Source: an uncultured Actinomycetes bacterium (GTDB lineage Bacteria > Actinomycetota > Actinomycetes > Nanopelagicales > Nanopelagicaceae). Taken from it: 25,553 nucleotides of DNA. Below are positions 1-8,982 of the stretch, one piece after another. The notes under the pieces are model-generated. The model did no database searches and had not been told where the DNA came from. It worked only from the letters and a program-made list of their open reading frames with translations. The position numbers were made by a program, and so were the translations under genes. Each line of letters begins with the position of its first letter. Positions within the stretch are counted from its first letter, which is position 1. The stretch spans positions 1 through 25,553 of the forward strand of contig CAIXDY010000173.1 of assembly GCA_903918325.1 (NCBI GenBank), written 5' to 3'.

Positions 1-795
1 ACACGTACACGTATCTCCTTTGAAGCTGCGGCCAAACGTTTATCAGCCGATGTGATCAACTTTTCATCAAAAGGTTCCAGTTTAAGCAAGGGCGAATCGC
101 TCAAAGATACGGCACAAACTCTGCAAGCCATGGGCGCCGACGCGGTGGTTATCCGACATTCGGCCTCGGGGGCTGCGCAACGACTTGCAGATTTGGAATG
201 GATGTCGGGTTGTGTGATAAATGCTGGGGATGGGACGCACGAACATCCCAGTCAGGCGTTACTAGATGCATTCACCATCCGAAAGCACTTAGGTAAAGGT
301 TCAAAAGATTTGCAAGGAATTCGCGTTGCGATAGTTGGTGATGTGTTGCATTCCCGCGTTGCGCGCTCAAATGTCTTATTGCTATCGATGCTGGGAGCCG
401 ATGTGGTGCTAGTTGCTCCTCCAACGTTATTGCCCGTGGGTGTTGAAAGTTGGCCAGTTAGTATTTCGTATGATTTTGATTCCGTTATTCCAAATGTGGA
501 TGTAATAATGATGTTGCGAGTTCAACAAGAACGTATGAGCGATCTTTTCTTTCCAAATTCACGCGAGTACTCGCGCTACTTTGGTCTCAATAGTGAACGT
601 ATGGCAAAGATGTCACCTCAGGGGATAGTGATGCATCCAGGCCCAATGAATCGTGGTCTGGAGATCGCCGCTGATGTTGCCGATAGTGCGCGTTCAGTAA
701 TCGTGGAGCAAGTGACAAATGGCGTTAATGTAAGAATGGCAATTCTTTATGTCTTGCTGGCTGGCGGACCATTGGAAGTAGGTGTTCAATCATGA
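1..795 (+). CDS. pyrB: Aspartate carbamoyltransferase catalytic subunit, 5'-truncated by window edge
   Basis: Condenses carbamoyl phosphate with aspartate to carbamoyl aspartate, the committed step of de novo UMP synthesis, in the cytoplasm. The frame is open from base 1, and the first residues (TRTRISFEAA) are the phosphate-binding S-T-R-T-R region that normally lies about 50 residues into the protein, so roughly the first 50 residues are outside the window. Further family signatures are the HPSQALLDAF segment followed by a Rossmann-like second domain (VAIVGDVLHSRVARSN) and, near the C-terminus, the MHPGPMNRG loop. The stop codon overlaps the pyrC start by four bases, so translation is probably coupled. 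No regulatory PyrI subunit or PyrR is visible here; the operon promoter lies upstream. Confidence 0.97.
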   Translation, partial: TRTRISFEAAAKRLSADVINFSSKGSSLSKGESLKDTAQTLQAMGADAVVIRHSASGAAQRLADLEWMSGCVINAGDGTHEHPSQALLDAFTIRKHLGKGSKDLQGIRVAIVGDVLHSRVARSNVLLLSMLGADVVLVAPPTLLPVGVESWPVSISYDFDSVIPNVDVIMMLRVQQERMSDLFFPNSREYSRYFGLNSERMAKMSPQGIVMHPGPMNRGLEIAADVADSARSVIVEQVTNGVNVRMAILYVLLAGGPLEVGVQS

Positions 796-2099
796 GCCAA
801 CAACGCTACATTTTAAAAGGTGGATCCATACTCGGATCGCAGACAAGTGACCTACTAATAGTTGATGGAAAGATTTCCAAAATCGGTAAGGGGATTACAG
901 ATGAAAAGGCCGTTGTTTTTGACATCACAGGTTCGGTAGTTCTCCCAGGATTAGTAGATTTGCATACACATCTGCGTGAACCCGGTCGCGAGGATTCAGA
1001 AACAGTTCTCACTGCCAGTAAAGCTGGAGTTAAAGGTGGTTTCGTCGCACTTTCGGCGATGGCTAACACTTCACCAGTCGCTGATACCGCCGGAGTTGTC
1101 GAGCAAGTTTTCCGCTTAGGACGTGAAGCTGGTTATTTGGATGTCTTTCCTATCGGTGCAGTAACTCAAGGCTTAGAAGGTCAACAACTTTCAGAAATCG
1201 GTGCGATGGCCGATTCAGTTGCTCGGGTGCGCGTTTTCAGTGACGACGGTAATTGCGTCTCGGATCCATTAGTCATGCGACGTGCACTTGAATACATTAA
1301 GAAGTTTGACGGAGTTATAGCCCAGCACGCACAAGAGCCCCGGCTGACTGTTGGTTCTCAAATGAATGAAGGACAGATCAGCGCAACGCTGGGATTAAAA
1401 GGTTGGCCGGCGATAGCCGAAGAAGCAATCATCGCGCGTGATGTGCTACTGGCTGATCACGTGAAATCGCGGTTGCATATTTGTCACGTTACTACTGCCG
1501 GTGGTGTTGAAATTATTCGTTGGGCTAAAGCTCGTGGTATTCAAGTTAGCGCTGAAGTCACACCACATCATTTGCTACTCACTGATGATCTAGCAACATC
1601 CTATGATCCGATTTTTAAAGTTAATCCACCGCTGCGCACGCAATCTGATGTCATGGCACTCCGTGAAGCTCTGGCTGACGGAACAATTGATATTGTTGCA
1701 ACCGATCATGCTCCACACACTAGTGAGTCAAAAGATTGCGAGTGGCAAGAAGCAAGTTTTGGAATGATTGGTTTAGAAACAGCGCTTTCAATAGTCAACA
1801 AAACCATGGTTGAAACCAAGTTAATGGATTGGTCGCAAGTTGCCGATCGAATGTCAACGGCGCCTGCGCGAATAGGCCGATATGAAATGCATGGGCAAGC
1901 ACTCGTTGCTGGTGCCCCTGCGCATCTCGCGGTAATTGATATGAATCAGAATTGGATTGTTGATCGCGATCTCGTTCAATCTAAGAGTCGTAATACTCCT
2001 TACCATGGTTATGAACTGCAGGGCTTAGTCACGCACACGTTCTTCAATGGAATCCCGCAACTAATCGACGGTAAAGTTGCAGAAAAGGCGGGTCGATAA
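792..2099 (+). CDS. pyrC: Dihydroorotase (class I, zinc amidohydrolase)
   Basis: Cyclises carbamoyl aspartate to dihydroorotate. The 435-residue length fits class I dihydroorotases of the amidohydrolase superfamily. Visible metal ligands and catalytic residues: HTHLREPG (H58, H60), the FSDDG segment (D151/D152) in the place of the carboxylated lysine of other amidohydrolases, H179 in AQHAQE, H232 in CHVTTAG, and D305 in VATDHAPH, the catalytic aspartate. Substrate-binding KVNPPLR (about 276-282) is also present. The ATG sits inside the pyrB stop (ATGA), and the stop codon directly abuts the carA ATG with no spacer, so it behaves as a middle gene of the pyr operon. Confidence 0.98.
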   Translation: MSQQRYILKGGSILGSQTSDLLIVDGKISKIGKGITDEKAVVFDITGSVVLPGLVDLHTHLREPGREDSETVLTASKAGVKGGFVALSAMANTSPVADTAGVVEQVFRLGREAGYLDVFPIGAVTQGLEGQQLSEIGAMADSVARVRVFSDDGNCVSDPLVMRRALEYIKKFDGVIAQHAQEPRLTVGSQMNEGQISATLGLKGWPAIAEEAIIARDVLLADHVKSRLHICHVTTAGGVEIIRWAKARGIQVSAEVTPHHLLLTDDLATSYDPIFKVNPPLRTQSDVMALREALADGTIDIVATDHAPHTSESKDCEWQEASFGMIGLETALSIVNKTMVETKLMDWSQVADRMSTAPARIGRYEMHGQALVAGAPAHLAVIDMNQNWIVDRDLVQSKSRNTPYHGYELQGLVTHTFFNGIPQLIDGKVAEKAGR

Positions 2100-3215
2100 A
2101 TGAGCGCTGCTTTTTTAGTTCTAGATGACGGACGGATTTTCGAAGGCTCTTCTTGGGGTGCAACAGGTTCAACTTTTGGCGAAGCTGTTTTTCAAACTGG
2201 CATGACTGGTTACCAAGAAACACTCACCGATCCTTCGTATCATCGACAAGTGGTGGTTATGACTGCGCCTCACATTGGCAACACTGGAGTGAACAATGAA
2301 GATAATGAATCAGGCAAAATTTGGGTCGCGGGTTTTGTAGTAAGAAACCCCTCTACATTGACCTCGAACTGGCGAGCACACAACGATTTAGAGGCCGAAT
2401 TAATTTCGCAAAATGTTGTGGGGATTCAAGGTGTAGATACTCGTGCCATCACTCGACATTTGCGCGATCGAGGTGCGATGAGAGTTGGAATCTTTTCGGG
2501 TTTGGATCTGACTCGAGAAGCAATGGTCATCGAAGTTCGTAAGACGCAAGCGATGGCTGGGGCATATCTAGTTAAAGATGTATCGACTCCAGTTACATAC
2601 ATAGTTCCGGCTATTGGAGTAAAGAAATTTACGGTTGCGGCTTTGGACTTAGGCATAAAGGCGGCAACTCCACGCATGTTGGCCGAACGGGGAGTTGAAG
2701 TACATGTGATGCCCTTTGATTCAACGTTAGAGGACATTTCACGAATTAAACCGGACGGAGTATTTATATCCAATGGTCCAGGTGATCCAGCGACAATGAC
2801 TGGGGTTATCGAATTAGTACGTGAAGTTCTCAGTGCACAGATTCCCATTTTTGGAATCTGTTTTGGTCATCAAATTTTGGGACGAGCTTTAGGATTTGAG
2901 ACTTATAAACTGCAGTTCGGTCATCGTGGCATTAATCAACCTGTCATCGATAAGAACACCGGCAAGGTAGAAATCACTGCGCATAATCATGGTTTTGCGC
3001 TCAAAGCTCCTACCGATTCGCAATTCACTACCGTGTATGGTCCTGGCGAAGTTACACATGTGAGTTTAAATGATGGGGTAGTAGAAGGGTTGCAACTGCT
3101 AGAACGGGCAGCTTTTTCAGTGCAGTATCACCCTGAAGCTGCAGCTGGTCCGCATGATGCGGCATATCTTTTCGATAGATTCATTGCATTAATGGCAGCG
3201 AAGGTGATTGCATAA
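2100..3215 (+). CDS. carA: Carbamoyl-phosphate synthase small (glutaminase) subunit
   Basis: Hydrolyses glutamine and channels ammonia to CarB for carbamoyl phosphate synthesis, feeding both pyrimidines and arginine. At 371 residues it has the normal two-domain layout: an N-terminal CPSase small domain (about 1-140) and a C-terminal class I glutamine amidotransferase. The triad is visible: nucleophile C254 in GICFGHQ, with H344 and E346 in SVQYHPEAAAGPHD. The oxyanion-strand motif ISNGPGDP is at about 223-230. The ATG follows the pyrC stop immediately. The stop overlaps the carB start by one base (TAATG), consistent with equimolar coupled translation of the two subunits. Confidence 0.98.
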   Translation: MSAAFLVLDDGRIFEGSSWGATGSTFGEAVFQTGMTGYQETLTDPSYHRQVVVMTAPHIGNTGVNNEDNESGKIWVAGFVVRNPSTLTSNWRAHNDLEAELISQNVVGIQGVDTRAITRHLRDRGAMRVGIFSGLDLTREAMVIEVRKTQAMAGAYLVKDVSTPVTYIVPAIGVKKFTVAALDLGIKAATPRMLAERGVEVHVMPFDSTLEDISRIKPDGVFISNGPGDPATMTGVIELVREVLSAQIPIFGICFGHQILGRALGFETYKLQFGHRGINQPVIDKNTGKVEITAHNHGFALKAPTDSQFTTVYGPGEVTHVSLNDGVVEGLQLLERAAFSVQYHPEAAAGPHDAAYLFDRFIALMAAKVIA

Positions 3216-6200
3216 TGCCATTAGATCCTACGATTAAGAGTGTTCTAGTTATTGGAAGTGGCCCAATTGTTATTGGGCAAGCATGTGAATTTGATTATTC
3301 AGGAACGCAAGCGTGTCGAGTTCTTCGCGCAGAAGGCATTCGCGTAATTCTTGTGAACTCTAATCCAGCGACAATCATGACTGATCCTGAATTTGCTGAC
3401 GCAACATATATCGAACCGATTACCCCCGAGATTATCGAAAAAATTATTGCTTTAGAAAAACCTGACGCAGTTCTTGCTACTTTAGGTGGTCAAACTGCAC
3501 TGAACGCAGCTATTGGTTTGTTTGAACGCGGCACCCTGGCTAAATATGGCGTACGACTCATTGGCGCAGATGTTGATGCGATTCAACGCGGCGAAAATCG
3601 CGAACTTTTCAGAGGCATTGTAGAAAAAGTTGGTGGCGAATCTGCACAATCAATCATTTGTCACACGATGGAAGAGATCTTCGCCGCAGTTGTCTCGCTC
3701 AATTACCCAGTAGTTGTGCGGCCTTCATTCACTATGGGTGGCTTAGGTTCTGGCATAGCTTTCAATGAGGATGAATTGCGACAAATAGCTGGTGCTGGGT
3801 TGCGACATAGTCCTACTTCTGAAGTTCTGTTGGAAGAGTCGATTCTGGGCTGGAAAGAATATGAACTCGAAGTTATGCGTGATCACAAAGACAACGTAGT
3901 AATTGTCTGCACCATCGAAAATCTAGATCCGATGGGTGTACACACAGGTGATTCAATAACGGTAGCTCCTGCGATGACTCTGACCGATGTCGAATATCAA
4001 AAACTTCGTGATTTATCCATGGATATTATTCGTGAAGTTGGTGTTGATACCGGCGGTTGCAACATTCAATTCGCAGTGAACCCCACTAATGGCCGAATTA
4101 TCGTAATCGAAATGAATCCGCGCGTATCTCGTTCGAGTGCTTTAGCATCAAAAGCAACTGGTTTCCCAATTGCGAAAATTGCAACCAAGTTGGCAATCGG
4201 TTACACCCTGGATGAAATTCAAAATGACATTACGAAAGTCACTCCAGCTTCTTTCGAGCCAACTTTGGACTATGTTGTTGTGAAAGTTCCACGTTTTGCT
4301 TTCGAAAAATTTGCCGATGCTGATCCGCGCCTCACGACAACAATGAAGAGCGTCGGCGAAGCTATGGCCATTGGTCGTTCATTCTCTGAAGCATTAATGA
4401 AGGCTTTACGCTCACTTGAGCGCAAAGAAGCCATCTTTACGTGGCCGCAAATCGCGCAACAAGAGAAGGCGAATCTATTGGTCTCGATGAAAATTCCTAC
4501 TGAGTATCGATTGCAGCAAGTCCAGAAAGCGATGTGGGCTGGAGCCTCGATTGAGCAAGTATTTGAAGCTACAAAAATAGATCCATGGTATTTGCGTCAA
4601 CTAGAAATTATCAACACGCAGGCACAAGTAATTGCCCAACCAGGAGAGCTAAGTGCAGAACTTATTCGAGAAGCTAAATCAAATGGTTTTTCCGATGCGC
4701 AGATTGCACAATTACGCGGCTTAACCGAAGATGAAGTGAGACGTGTACGCCATCAATTTGGAATTCGCCCGGTCTATAAAACGGTAGATACATGTGCTGC
4801 CGAGTTTGAAGCTTTCACGCCTTATCACTATTCAAGTTATGAAGAGGAGACCGAAGTTCGTTCGCGTACTACGCCTGCCGTCATTATTTTGGGTAGCGGC
4901 CCAAACCGTATCGGACAAGGCATTGAATTTGATTATTCATGTGTCCATGCTTCATTTGTTTTACGCGAAGCTGGCTACGAGACCATTATGGTCAATTGCA
5001 ACCCTGAAACAGTTTCAACTGACTATGACACAAGTAATCGTTTGTACTTCGAACCGCTCACTCTAGAAGATGTCATCGAAGTTGTTCATGCTGAAACTTT
5101 AGCTGGACCCGTTCTTGGTGTAATCACGCAATTGGGTGGGCAGACTCCACTTGGTCTAGCTGCAGGACTCAAAGCTGCTGGAATCAATATTCTTGGAACA
5201 AGTCCAGAAGCTATTAACTTAGCCGAGGAACGCGGTGCTTTCGGAGATATTTTGGCACAGCAAGAATTAGTTGCACCTGAATTCGGGATGGCAGCTTCAC
5301 AGTTGGAGGCAATAAATATCGCCGCACGTATTGGTTACCCGGTTTTAGTTCGTCCTTCATTTGTTCTTGGCGGTCGAGGCATGGAAATTGTTTATGATGA
5401 TGCGGCTTTAGCTGGATTCATTACCCGGGCCACTGATATCACGCCCGATCGCCCGGTTCTAGTTGATAGATTTTTAGATAGCGCCATTGAAATCGATGTC
5501 GATGCGCTTTTTGATGGCGTTGAACTTTTCTTAGGTGGCGTTATGGAACACATAGAAGAAGCTGGAATCCACAGTGGCGACAGTGCTTGTGTTCTGCCTT
5601 CTATGACAGTTACTGCAACACAATTGCAAGAGATCAAAGTTGCTACTGAAAAAATTGCACGCGGTGTGGATGTCCGTGGACTCATCAACATTCAATTCGC
5701 CATTGCTGATTCTAAACTTTATGTGCTGGAAGCCAATCCTCGAGCTTCGCGGACCGTGCCATTTGTAAGTAAAGCAACGGGAGTTTCATTAGCTAAGGCT
5801 GCGGCAAGAATTGCAGTTGGCTCCACAATTTCCGAGCTTCGCAAGGAAGGACTACTTCCGAGGAACGGCGATGGAGTTGCTAAAGGTATTTCGGTGAAAG
5901 AAGCCGTATTGCCATGGAATCGATTCCGGCGCAGTGATGGTCGTGGCGTAGATGCAGTACTTGGGCCAGAGATGCGTTCTACTGGAGAAGTTATGGGAAT
6001 TGCCCCAACGTTTGGCGAAAGTTATGCCAAAAGCCAAATTGCCGCGTTCGGACCACTGCCGAAATCTGGAACTGTATTTATCTCGCTGGCTGATAAAGAT
6101 AAGGAATCTGGGATAGACGCGGCCGTTGGTTTGATGAATTGCGGTTTCAAGATTTTGGCTACCGAAGGCACTGCAGCTCATCTATCGCAACATGGTGTTA

Positions 6201-6475
6201 CTTGTATAACTGTACGTAAAAACTCTGAAGGCACTGGACCATTGGGGGAGCGCACTATTGTCGAGATTATTAACTCGGGTGATATTGATTTAGTGATTAA
6301 CACTCCGGTAGGTCGTGGTACGCGCCAAGATGGTTGGTTGATTCGTACTGCGGCAGTGCAACGCTCAATTCCAATTATCACGACCACAGCTGGTTTTAGC
6401 GCTGCAGTCGAAGGCATTCGCTTTCTGCAGACGAGTGAACTTTCGATAAAATCTCTACAAAAGTGGTTGGCTTAG
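3215..6475 (+). CDS. carB: Carbamoyl-phosphate synthase large subunit
   Basis: Makes carbamoyl phosphate from bicarbonate, ammonia from CarA and two ATP. The 1086-residue length and internal duplication are typical. Each half begins with a related pre-ATP-grasp motif (VIGSGPIVIGQACEFDYSGT near the N-terminus and ILGSGPNRIGQGIEFDYSC near residue 555), followed by an ATP-grasp domain with RPSFTMGGLGSG and RPSFVLGGRGMEI loops. An oligomerisation domain lies between the halves. The last roughly 130 residues (from about FISLADKDKESGIDAAV) are the MGS-like allosteric domain, with VINTPVGR near the effector site. The ATG overlaps the carA stop by one base. It shows no sign of frameshift or missing motifs. 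Confidence 0.99.
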   Translation: MPLDPTIKSVLVIGSGPIVIGQACEFDYSGTQACRVLRAEGIRVILVNSNPATIMTDPEFADATYIEPITPEIIEKIIALEKPDAVLATLGGQTALNAAIGLFERGTLAKYGVRLIGADVDAIQRGENRELFRGIVEKVGGESAQSIICHTMEEIFAAVVSLNYPVVVRPSFTMGGLGSGIAFNEDELRQIAGAGLRHSPTSEVLLEESILGWKEYELEVMRDHKDNVVIVCTIENLDPMGVHTGDSITVAPAMTLTDVEYQKLRDLSMDIIREVGVDTGGCNIQFAVNPTNGRIIVIEMNPRVSRSSALASKATGFPIAKIATKLAIGYTLDEIQNDITKVTPASFEPTLDYVVVKVPRFAFEKFADADPRLTTTMKSVGEAMAIGRSFSEALMKALRSLERKEAIFTWPQIAQQEKANLLVSMKIPTEYRLQQVQKAMWAGASIEQVFEATKIDPWYLRQLEIINTQAQVIAQPGELSAELIREAKSNGFSDAQIAQLRGLTEDEVRRVRHQFGIRPVYKTVDTCAAEFEAFTPYHYSSYEEETEVRSRTTPAVIILGSGPNRIGQGIEFDYSCVHASFVLREAGYETIMVNCNPETVSTDYDTSNRLYFEPLTLEDVIEVVHAETLAGPVLGVITQLGGQTPLGLAAGLKAAGINILGTSPEAINLAEERGAFGDILAQQELVAPEFGMAASQLEAINIAARIGYPVLVRPSFVLGGRGMEIVYDDAALAGFITRATDITPDRPVLVDRFLDSAIEIDVDALFDGVELFLGGVMEHIEEAGIHSGDSACVLPSMTVTATQLQEIKVATEKIARGVDVRGLINIQFAIADSKLYVLEANPRASRTVPFVSKATGVSLAKAAARIAVGSTISELRKEGLLPRNGDGVAKGISVKEAVLPWNRFRRSDGRGVDAVLGPEMRSTGEVMGIAPTFGESYAKSQIAAFGPLPKSGTVFISLADKDKESGIDAAVGLMNCGFKILATEGTAAHLSQHGVTCITVRKNSEGTGPLGERTIVEIINSGDIDLVINTPVGRGTRQDGWLIRTAAVQRSIPIITTTAGFSAAVEGIRFLQTSELSIKSLQKWLA

Positions 6476-6477
6476 CC

Positions 6478-7314
6478 ATGGCTTTGATCAACAAAAACGC
6501 TTCACAAATTTTAGCGACAGTCGTTAGTAATAAGCGCGTTGGGCAATACCACCAATTAATTATCAATATTGGGGATTTAGCCACAGTGTGTAAACCAGGA
6601 AATTTCGTCGCAATAAATGTTGGTGGCGAGAATTCGCGTATGATTCTGCGTAGAGCGTTTGCGATATCACGAGTGTCATCAAGCTCAACTTTTGGTGGGA
6701 CTATGGAGTTGATTGTCGCCCCCCATGGTCAAGGCAGCAAATGGTTGTGTGCACAGAATGAAGGATCTGTCATTGACGTCATTGTTCCTTTGGGAACCGC
6801 GTTTGGAATTCCGACCGAACCAGTGCAAGTTCTGCTAGTTGGTGGCGGATATGGTTCTGCGCCTTTATTTGGTTTAGCTGAAGTTCTCAACGCCCGTGGA
6901 TGTCGCGTTGATATGTTGTTAGGTGCAAGTACGGCTTCGAAAATTTATGCGCCCATGGAAGGCAAACGCTCAGTAAACTCATTACGGATTTTTACCGAGG
7001 ACGGATCTATGGGACAAAGTGGCCGGGTCACCGATCCAATACGTGATTTGATCAACGATATGAATATCGCAGTTATTTATTCATGCGGTCCTATGGCTAT
7101 GTTGTCGGCAATCGATGCAATCACACGGGGTACAGACGTTGTTCATCAATGTGCAGTCGAGGAATCCATGGCGTGTGGCATTGGTATTTGCATGACATGT
7201 GTACTTCCAGTCTCTGATACCGAGGGCAATATAACGATGCAGCGTTCCTGTATCGATGGGCCAGTTATGGACGGGGCGCATGTTCAATGGGACAAAGTTG
7301 GTAAAACGCTATGA
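6478..7314 (+). CDS. pyrK: Dihydroorotate dehydrogenase B electron-transfer subunit (FAD/2Fe-2S)
   Basis: Partner subunit that passes electrons from PyrD's FMN through a 2Fe-2S cluster and FAD to NAD+. I chose the ATG two bases after the carB stop (278 residues); a GTG 15 bases upstream inside carB is possible but adds only five residues. Layout: ferredoxin-reductase-like FAD barrel (about 8-110; RRAFAIS at 59-65 fits the flavin-contacting strand), NAD-binding Rossmann part (VGGGYGSAPL at 121-130, CGPMAM at 203-208), then a C-terminal cysteine set C233, C238, C241 and C258 (C-x4-C-x2-C-x16-C) that binds the cluster. The stop overlaps the pyrD ATG by four bases, supporting a PyrD-PyrK heterotetramer made from one message. 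Confidence 0.95.
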   Translation: MALINKNASQILATVVSNKRVGQYHQLIINIGDLATVCKPGNFVAINVGGENSRMILRRAFAISRVSSSSTFGGTMELIVAPHGQGSKWLCAQNEGSVIDVIVPLGTAFGIPTEPVQVLLVGGGYGSAPLFGLAEVLNARGCRVDMLLGASTASKIYAPMEGKRSVNSLRIFTEDGSMGQSGRVTDPIRDLINDMNIAVIYSCGPMAMLSAIDAITRGTDVVHQCAVEESMACGIGICMTCVLPVSDTEGNITMQRSCIDGPVMDGAHVQWDKVGKTL

Positions 7315-8249
7315 CGGCTTTAGATTTTTCAACAACGCTAGGAAACGCATGGTTTCCAGCTCCGACTTTCACTGCAAGTGGTTGTGCCAGTTCCGGACGG
7401 GAACTATCGCAATTTTTTGATTTGAGCGATATCGGGGGAGTCGTCACTAAATCGGTGATGATGAAAGCCAGAACTGGTCGTCCTACTCCGCGTATGGCTG
7501 AAACGCCTAGTGGAATGCTCAACTCCATTGGGTTGCAAGGTCCAGGAATCGACGCATTCATTGCTAAAGACATTCCATTTCTTATAGAGCAACGATCGAG
7601 AATCATTGTTTCAATCGCTGGAGAAACTGTTGAAGAGTATTCAACTCTTGCACGCAAATTACGTTCAGTTTCTGGAATTAGTGCGATTGAAGTAAATATC
7701 TCTTGCCCTAATGTTGAAAATCGTGGCCTAGTTTTTGCGTGCGATCCCGAAGCCTCTAAACGAGTTATCGATGGCGTTCGTCGCACCATTGGTGGGGAAT
7801 TACCGATTATTGCCAAGCTTTCACCTGATGTAACTGACCTGCCATCAATTGCGCGCGGTGTTGTAGATGCTGGTGCCGATGCTCTCGCTCTGATTAATAC
7901 AGTATTAGGAATGGTTATAAATGTAGACACGATGCGTCCACATTTAGGTGGCAAAACTGGAGGTTTATCAGGTCCGGCGATTCGTCCGATCGCCGTGCGC
8001 GCCATATACCAAGTTCATGCTGCCATGCCACAAGTGCCGATTTTAGGAATGGGTGGGGTCACTAGTGGTAAAGATGCACTCGAAATGATTGCTGCCGGTG
8101 CTAGTGGAATTTCAATTGGAACTGCAAGTTTTGGTAATCCAACGGCCATAATGTCGATTCAAAATGAACTAAAAGAACTTTTAGTAACCAAAGGCTTCAC
8201 TTCAATGCGCCAAGCTATTGGTTTTGCACACCGACCGGAAGAGGTTTAG
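7311..8249 (+). CDS. pyrD: Dihydroorotate dehydrogenase catalytic subunit (class 1B)
   Basis: Oxidises dihydroorotate to orotate with FMN in a TIM barrel. Class 1B is supported by the active-site cysteine C132 in VNISCPNVENRG (class 2 quinone enzymes use serine), by the 312-residue soluble form without an N-terminal membrane helix, and by the pyrK gene overlapping its start. FMN-site motifs include TKSVM (46-50), GLQGPG (74-79), and the C-terminal GMGGVTSGKDALEMIAAGAS phosphate-binding region. The gene should therefore encode an NAD+-linked enzyme with PyrK. It has a six-base gap to pyrF. A long reverse-strand reading frame across this gene is a shadow. Confidence 0.97.
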   Translation: MTALDFSTTLGNAWFPAPTFTASGCASSGRELSQFFDLSDIGGVVTKSVMMKARTGRPTPRMAETPSGMLNSIGLQGPGIDAFIAKDIPFLIEQRSRIIVSIAGETVEEYSTLARKLRSVSGISAIEVNISCPNVENRGLVFACDPEASKRVIDGVRRTIGGELPIIAKLSPDVTDLPSIARGVVDAGADALALINTVLGMVINVDTMRPHLGGKTGGLSGPAIRPIAVRAIYQVHAAMPQVPILGMGGVTSGKDALEMIAAGASGISIGTASFGNPTAIMSIQNELKELLVTKGFTSMRQAIGFAHRPEEV

Positions 8250-8255
8250 TTCATA

Positions 8256-8957
8256 ATGAAAGCGCCAATAGTTCTGGCAGTAGATACTCCGGATTTAGCA
8301 ATCGCAAAGCAGTGGGTTAAAGCAACCGATGGTGTGGTCTCAGTTATTAAATTAGGATTGGAATTTTTCCTGACTTTTGGTAGCGCAGGTGTTCTAGAGA
8401 TTGCACATGAATGTGAAACTGATATTTTCTTAGATTTAAAACTGCACGATATTCCGCACACAGTAAGTGGGGCAGCTAAAGCGGTTGCCAATCTGGCACC
8501 GCGCTTTCTCACCGTTCATGCATCAGGTGGACAAGGGATGGTAAGAGCTGCCGTTGAAGCTTTACCTAAAACCTCAGTAACTGGAGTCACCATCTTGACC
8601 TCTTTATCTGAAACGGATGTGAGCGAGATCGGTTTCAAATCGCAAGCGTTGGATTCTGCAGTTGGTTTAGCTCGAGTAGCAGTTTCAGGTGGTGCTCGAG
8701 CAATTGTCTGTTCTCCTCTTGAAATTTCGGCTATTCGCGCCGCAGTTGGTGGAGATATAACAATTATTACCCCTGGAGTCCGTCCACTTGATACCGCTGG
8801 GAGCGATGATCAAATGCGCACTATGACTCCGCGTGCGGCAATCGAAGCCGGTGCGGATTTTGTAGTCATAGGTCGACCAATTACGCAAAGTTTTAGTAAC
8901 GGCGCAGCGGCGATGCGTGAGCGTGCGATTGAAATTGCCGAACAGATTCTGCAATAA
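8256..8957 (+). CDS. pyrF: Orotidine-5'-phosphate decarboxylase
   Basis: Decarboxylates OMP to UMP, the last step of the pathway. The 233-residue TIM barrel shows the signature DLKLHDIPH (60-68), holding catalytic K62 with D60 and D65, and the C-terminal phosphate-binding GADFVVIGRPIT. This is the short bacterial form (E. coli/Bacillus-like); to my knowledge many high-GC actinobacteria carry the longer type 2 family instead. A GAGG at 8241-8244 is eleven bases before the ATG, a somewhat distant ribosome site, and the six-base gap to pyrD suggests coupling. pyrE, needed to make OMP, is not in the window. Confidence 0.97.
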   Translation: MKAPIVLAVDTPDLAIAKQWVKATDGVVSVIKLGLEFFLTFGSAGVLEIAHECETDIFLDLKLHDIPHTVSGAAKAVANLAPRFLTVHASGGQGMVRAAVEALPKTSVTGVTILTSLSETDVSEIGFKSQALDSAVGLARVAVSGGARAIVCSPLEISAIRAAVGGDITIITPGVRPLDTAGSDDQMRTMTPRAAIEAGADFVVIGRPITQSFSNGAAAMRERAIEIAEQILQ

Positions 8958-8970
8958 GCCAATCACCAGT

Positions 8971-8976
8971 TAGATT
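8971..8976 (+). promoter_or_regulatory. Predicted -10 element of a leaderless promoter for the mihF-gmk fusion
   Basis: TAGATT matches the actinobacterial -10 consensus TANNNT and is followed by exactly six bases (TAACCT) before the ATG. No Shine-Dalgarno sequence is present, so transcription probably starts at the A of the ATG. A clear -35 is not seen. Confidence 0.55.
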
Positions 8977-8982
8977 TAACCT

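Noticed and set aside
7265..8005. A 246-codon open frame on the minus strand across pyrD
   Set aside because: It lies opposite a complete, motif-rich pyrD, resembles no known family to my eye, and is explained by the codon pattern of the plus-strand gene.
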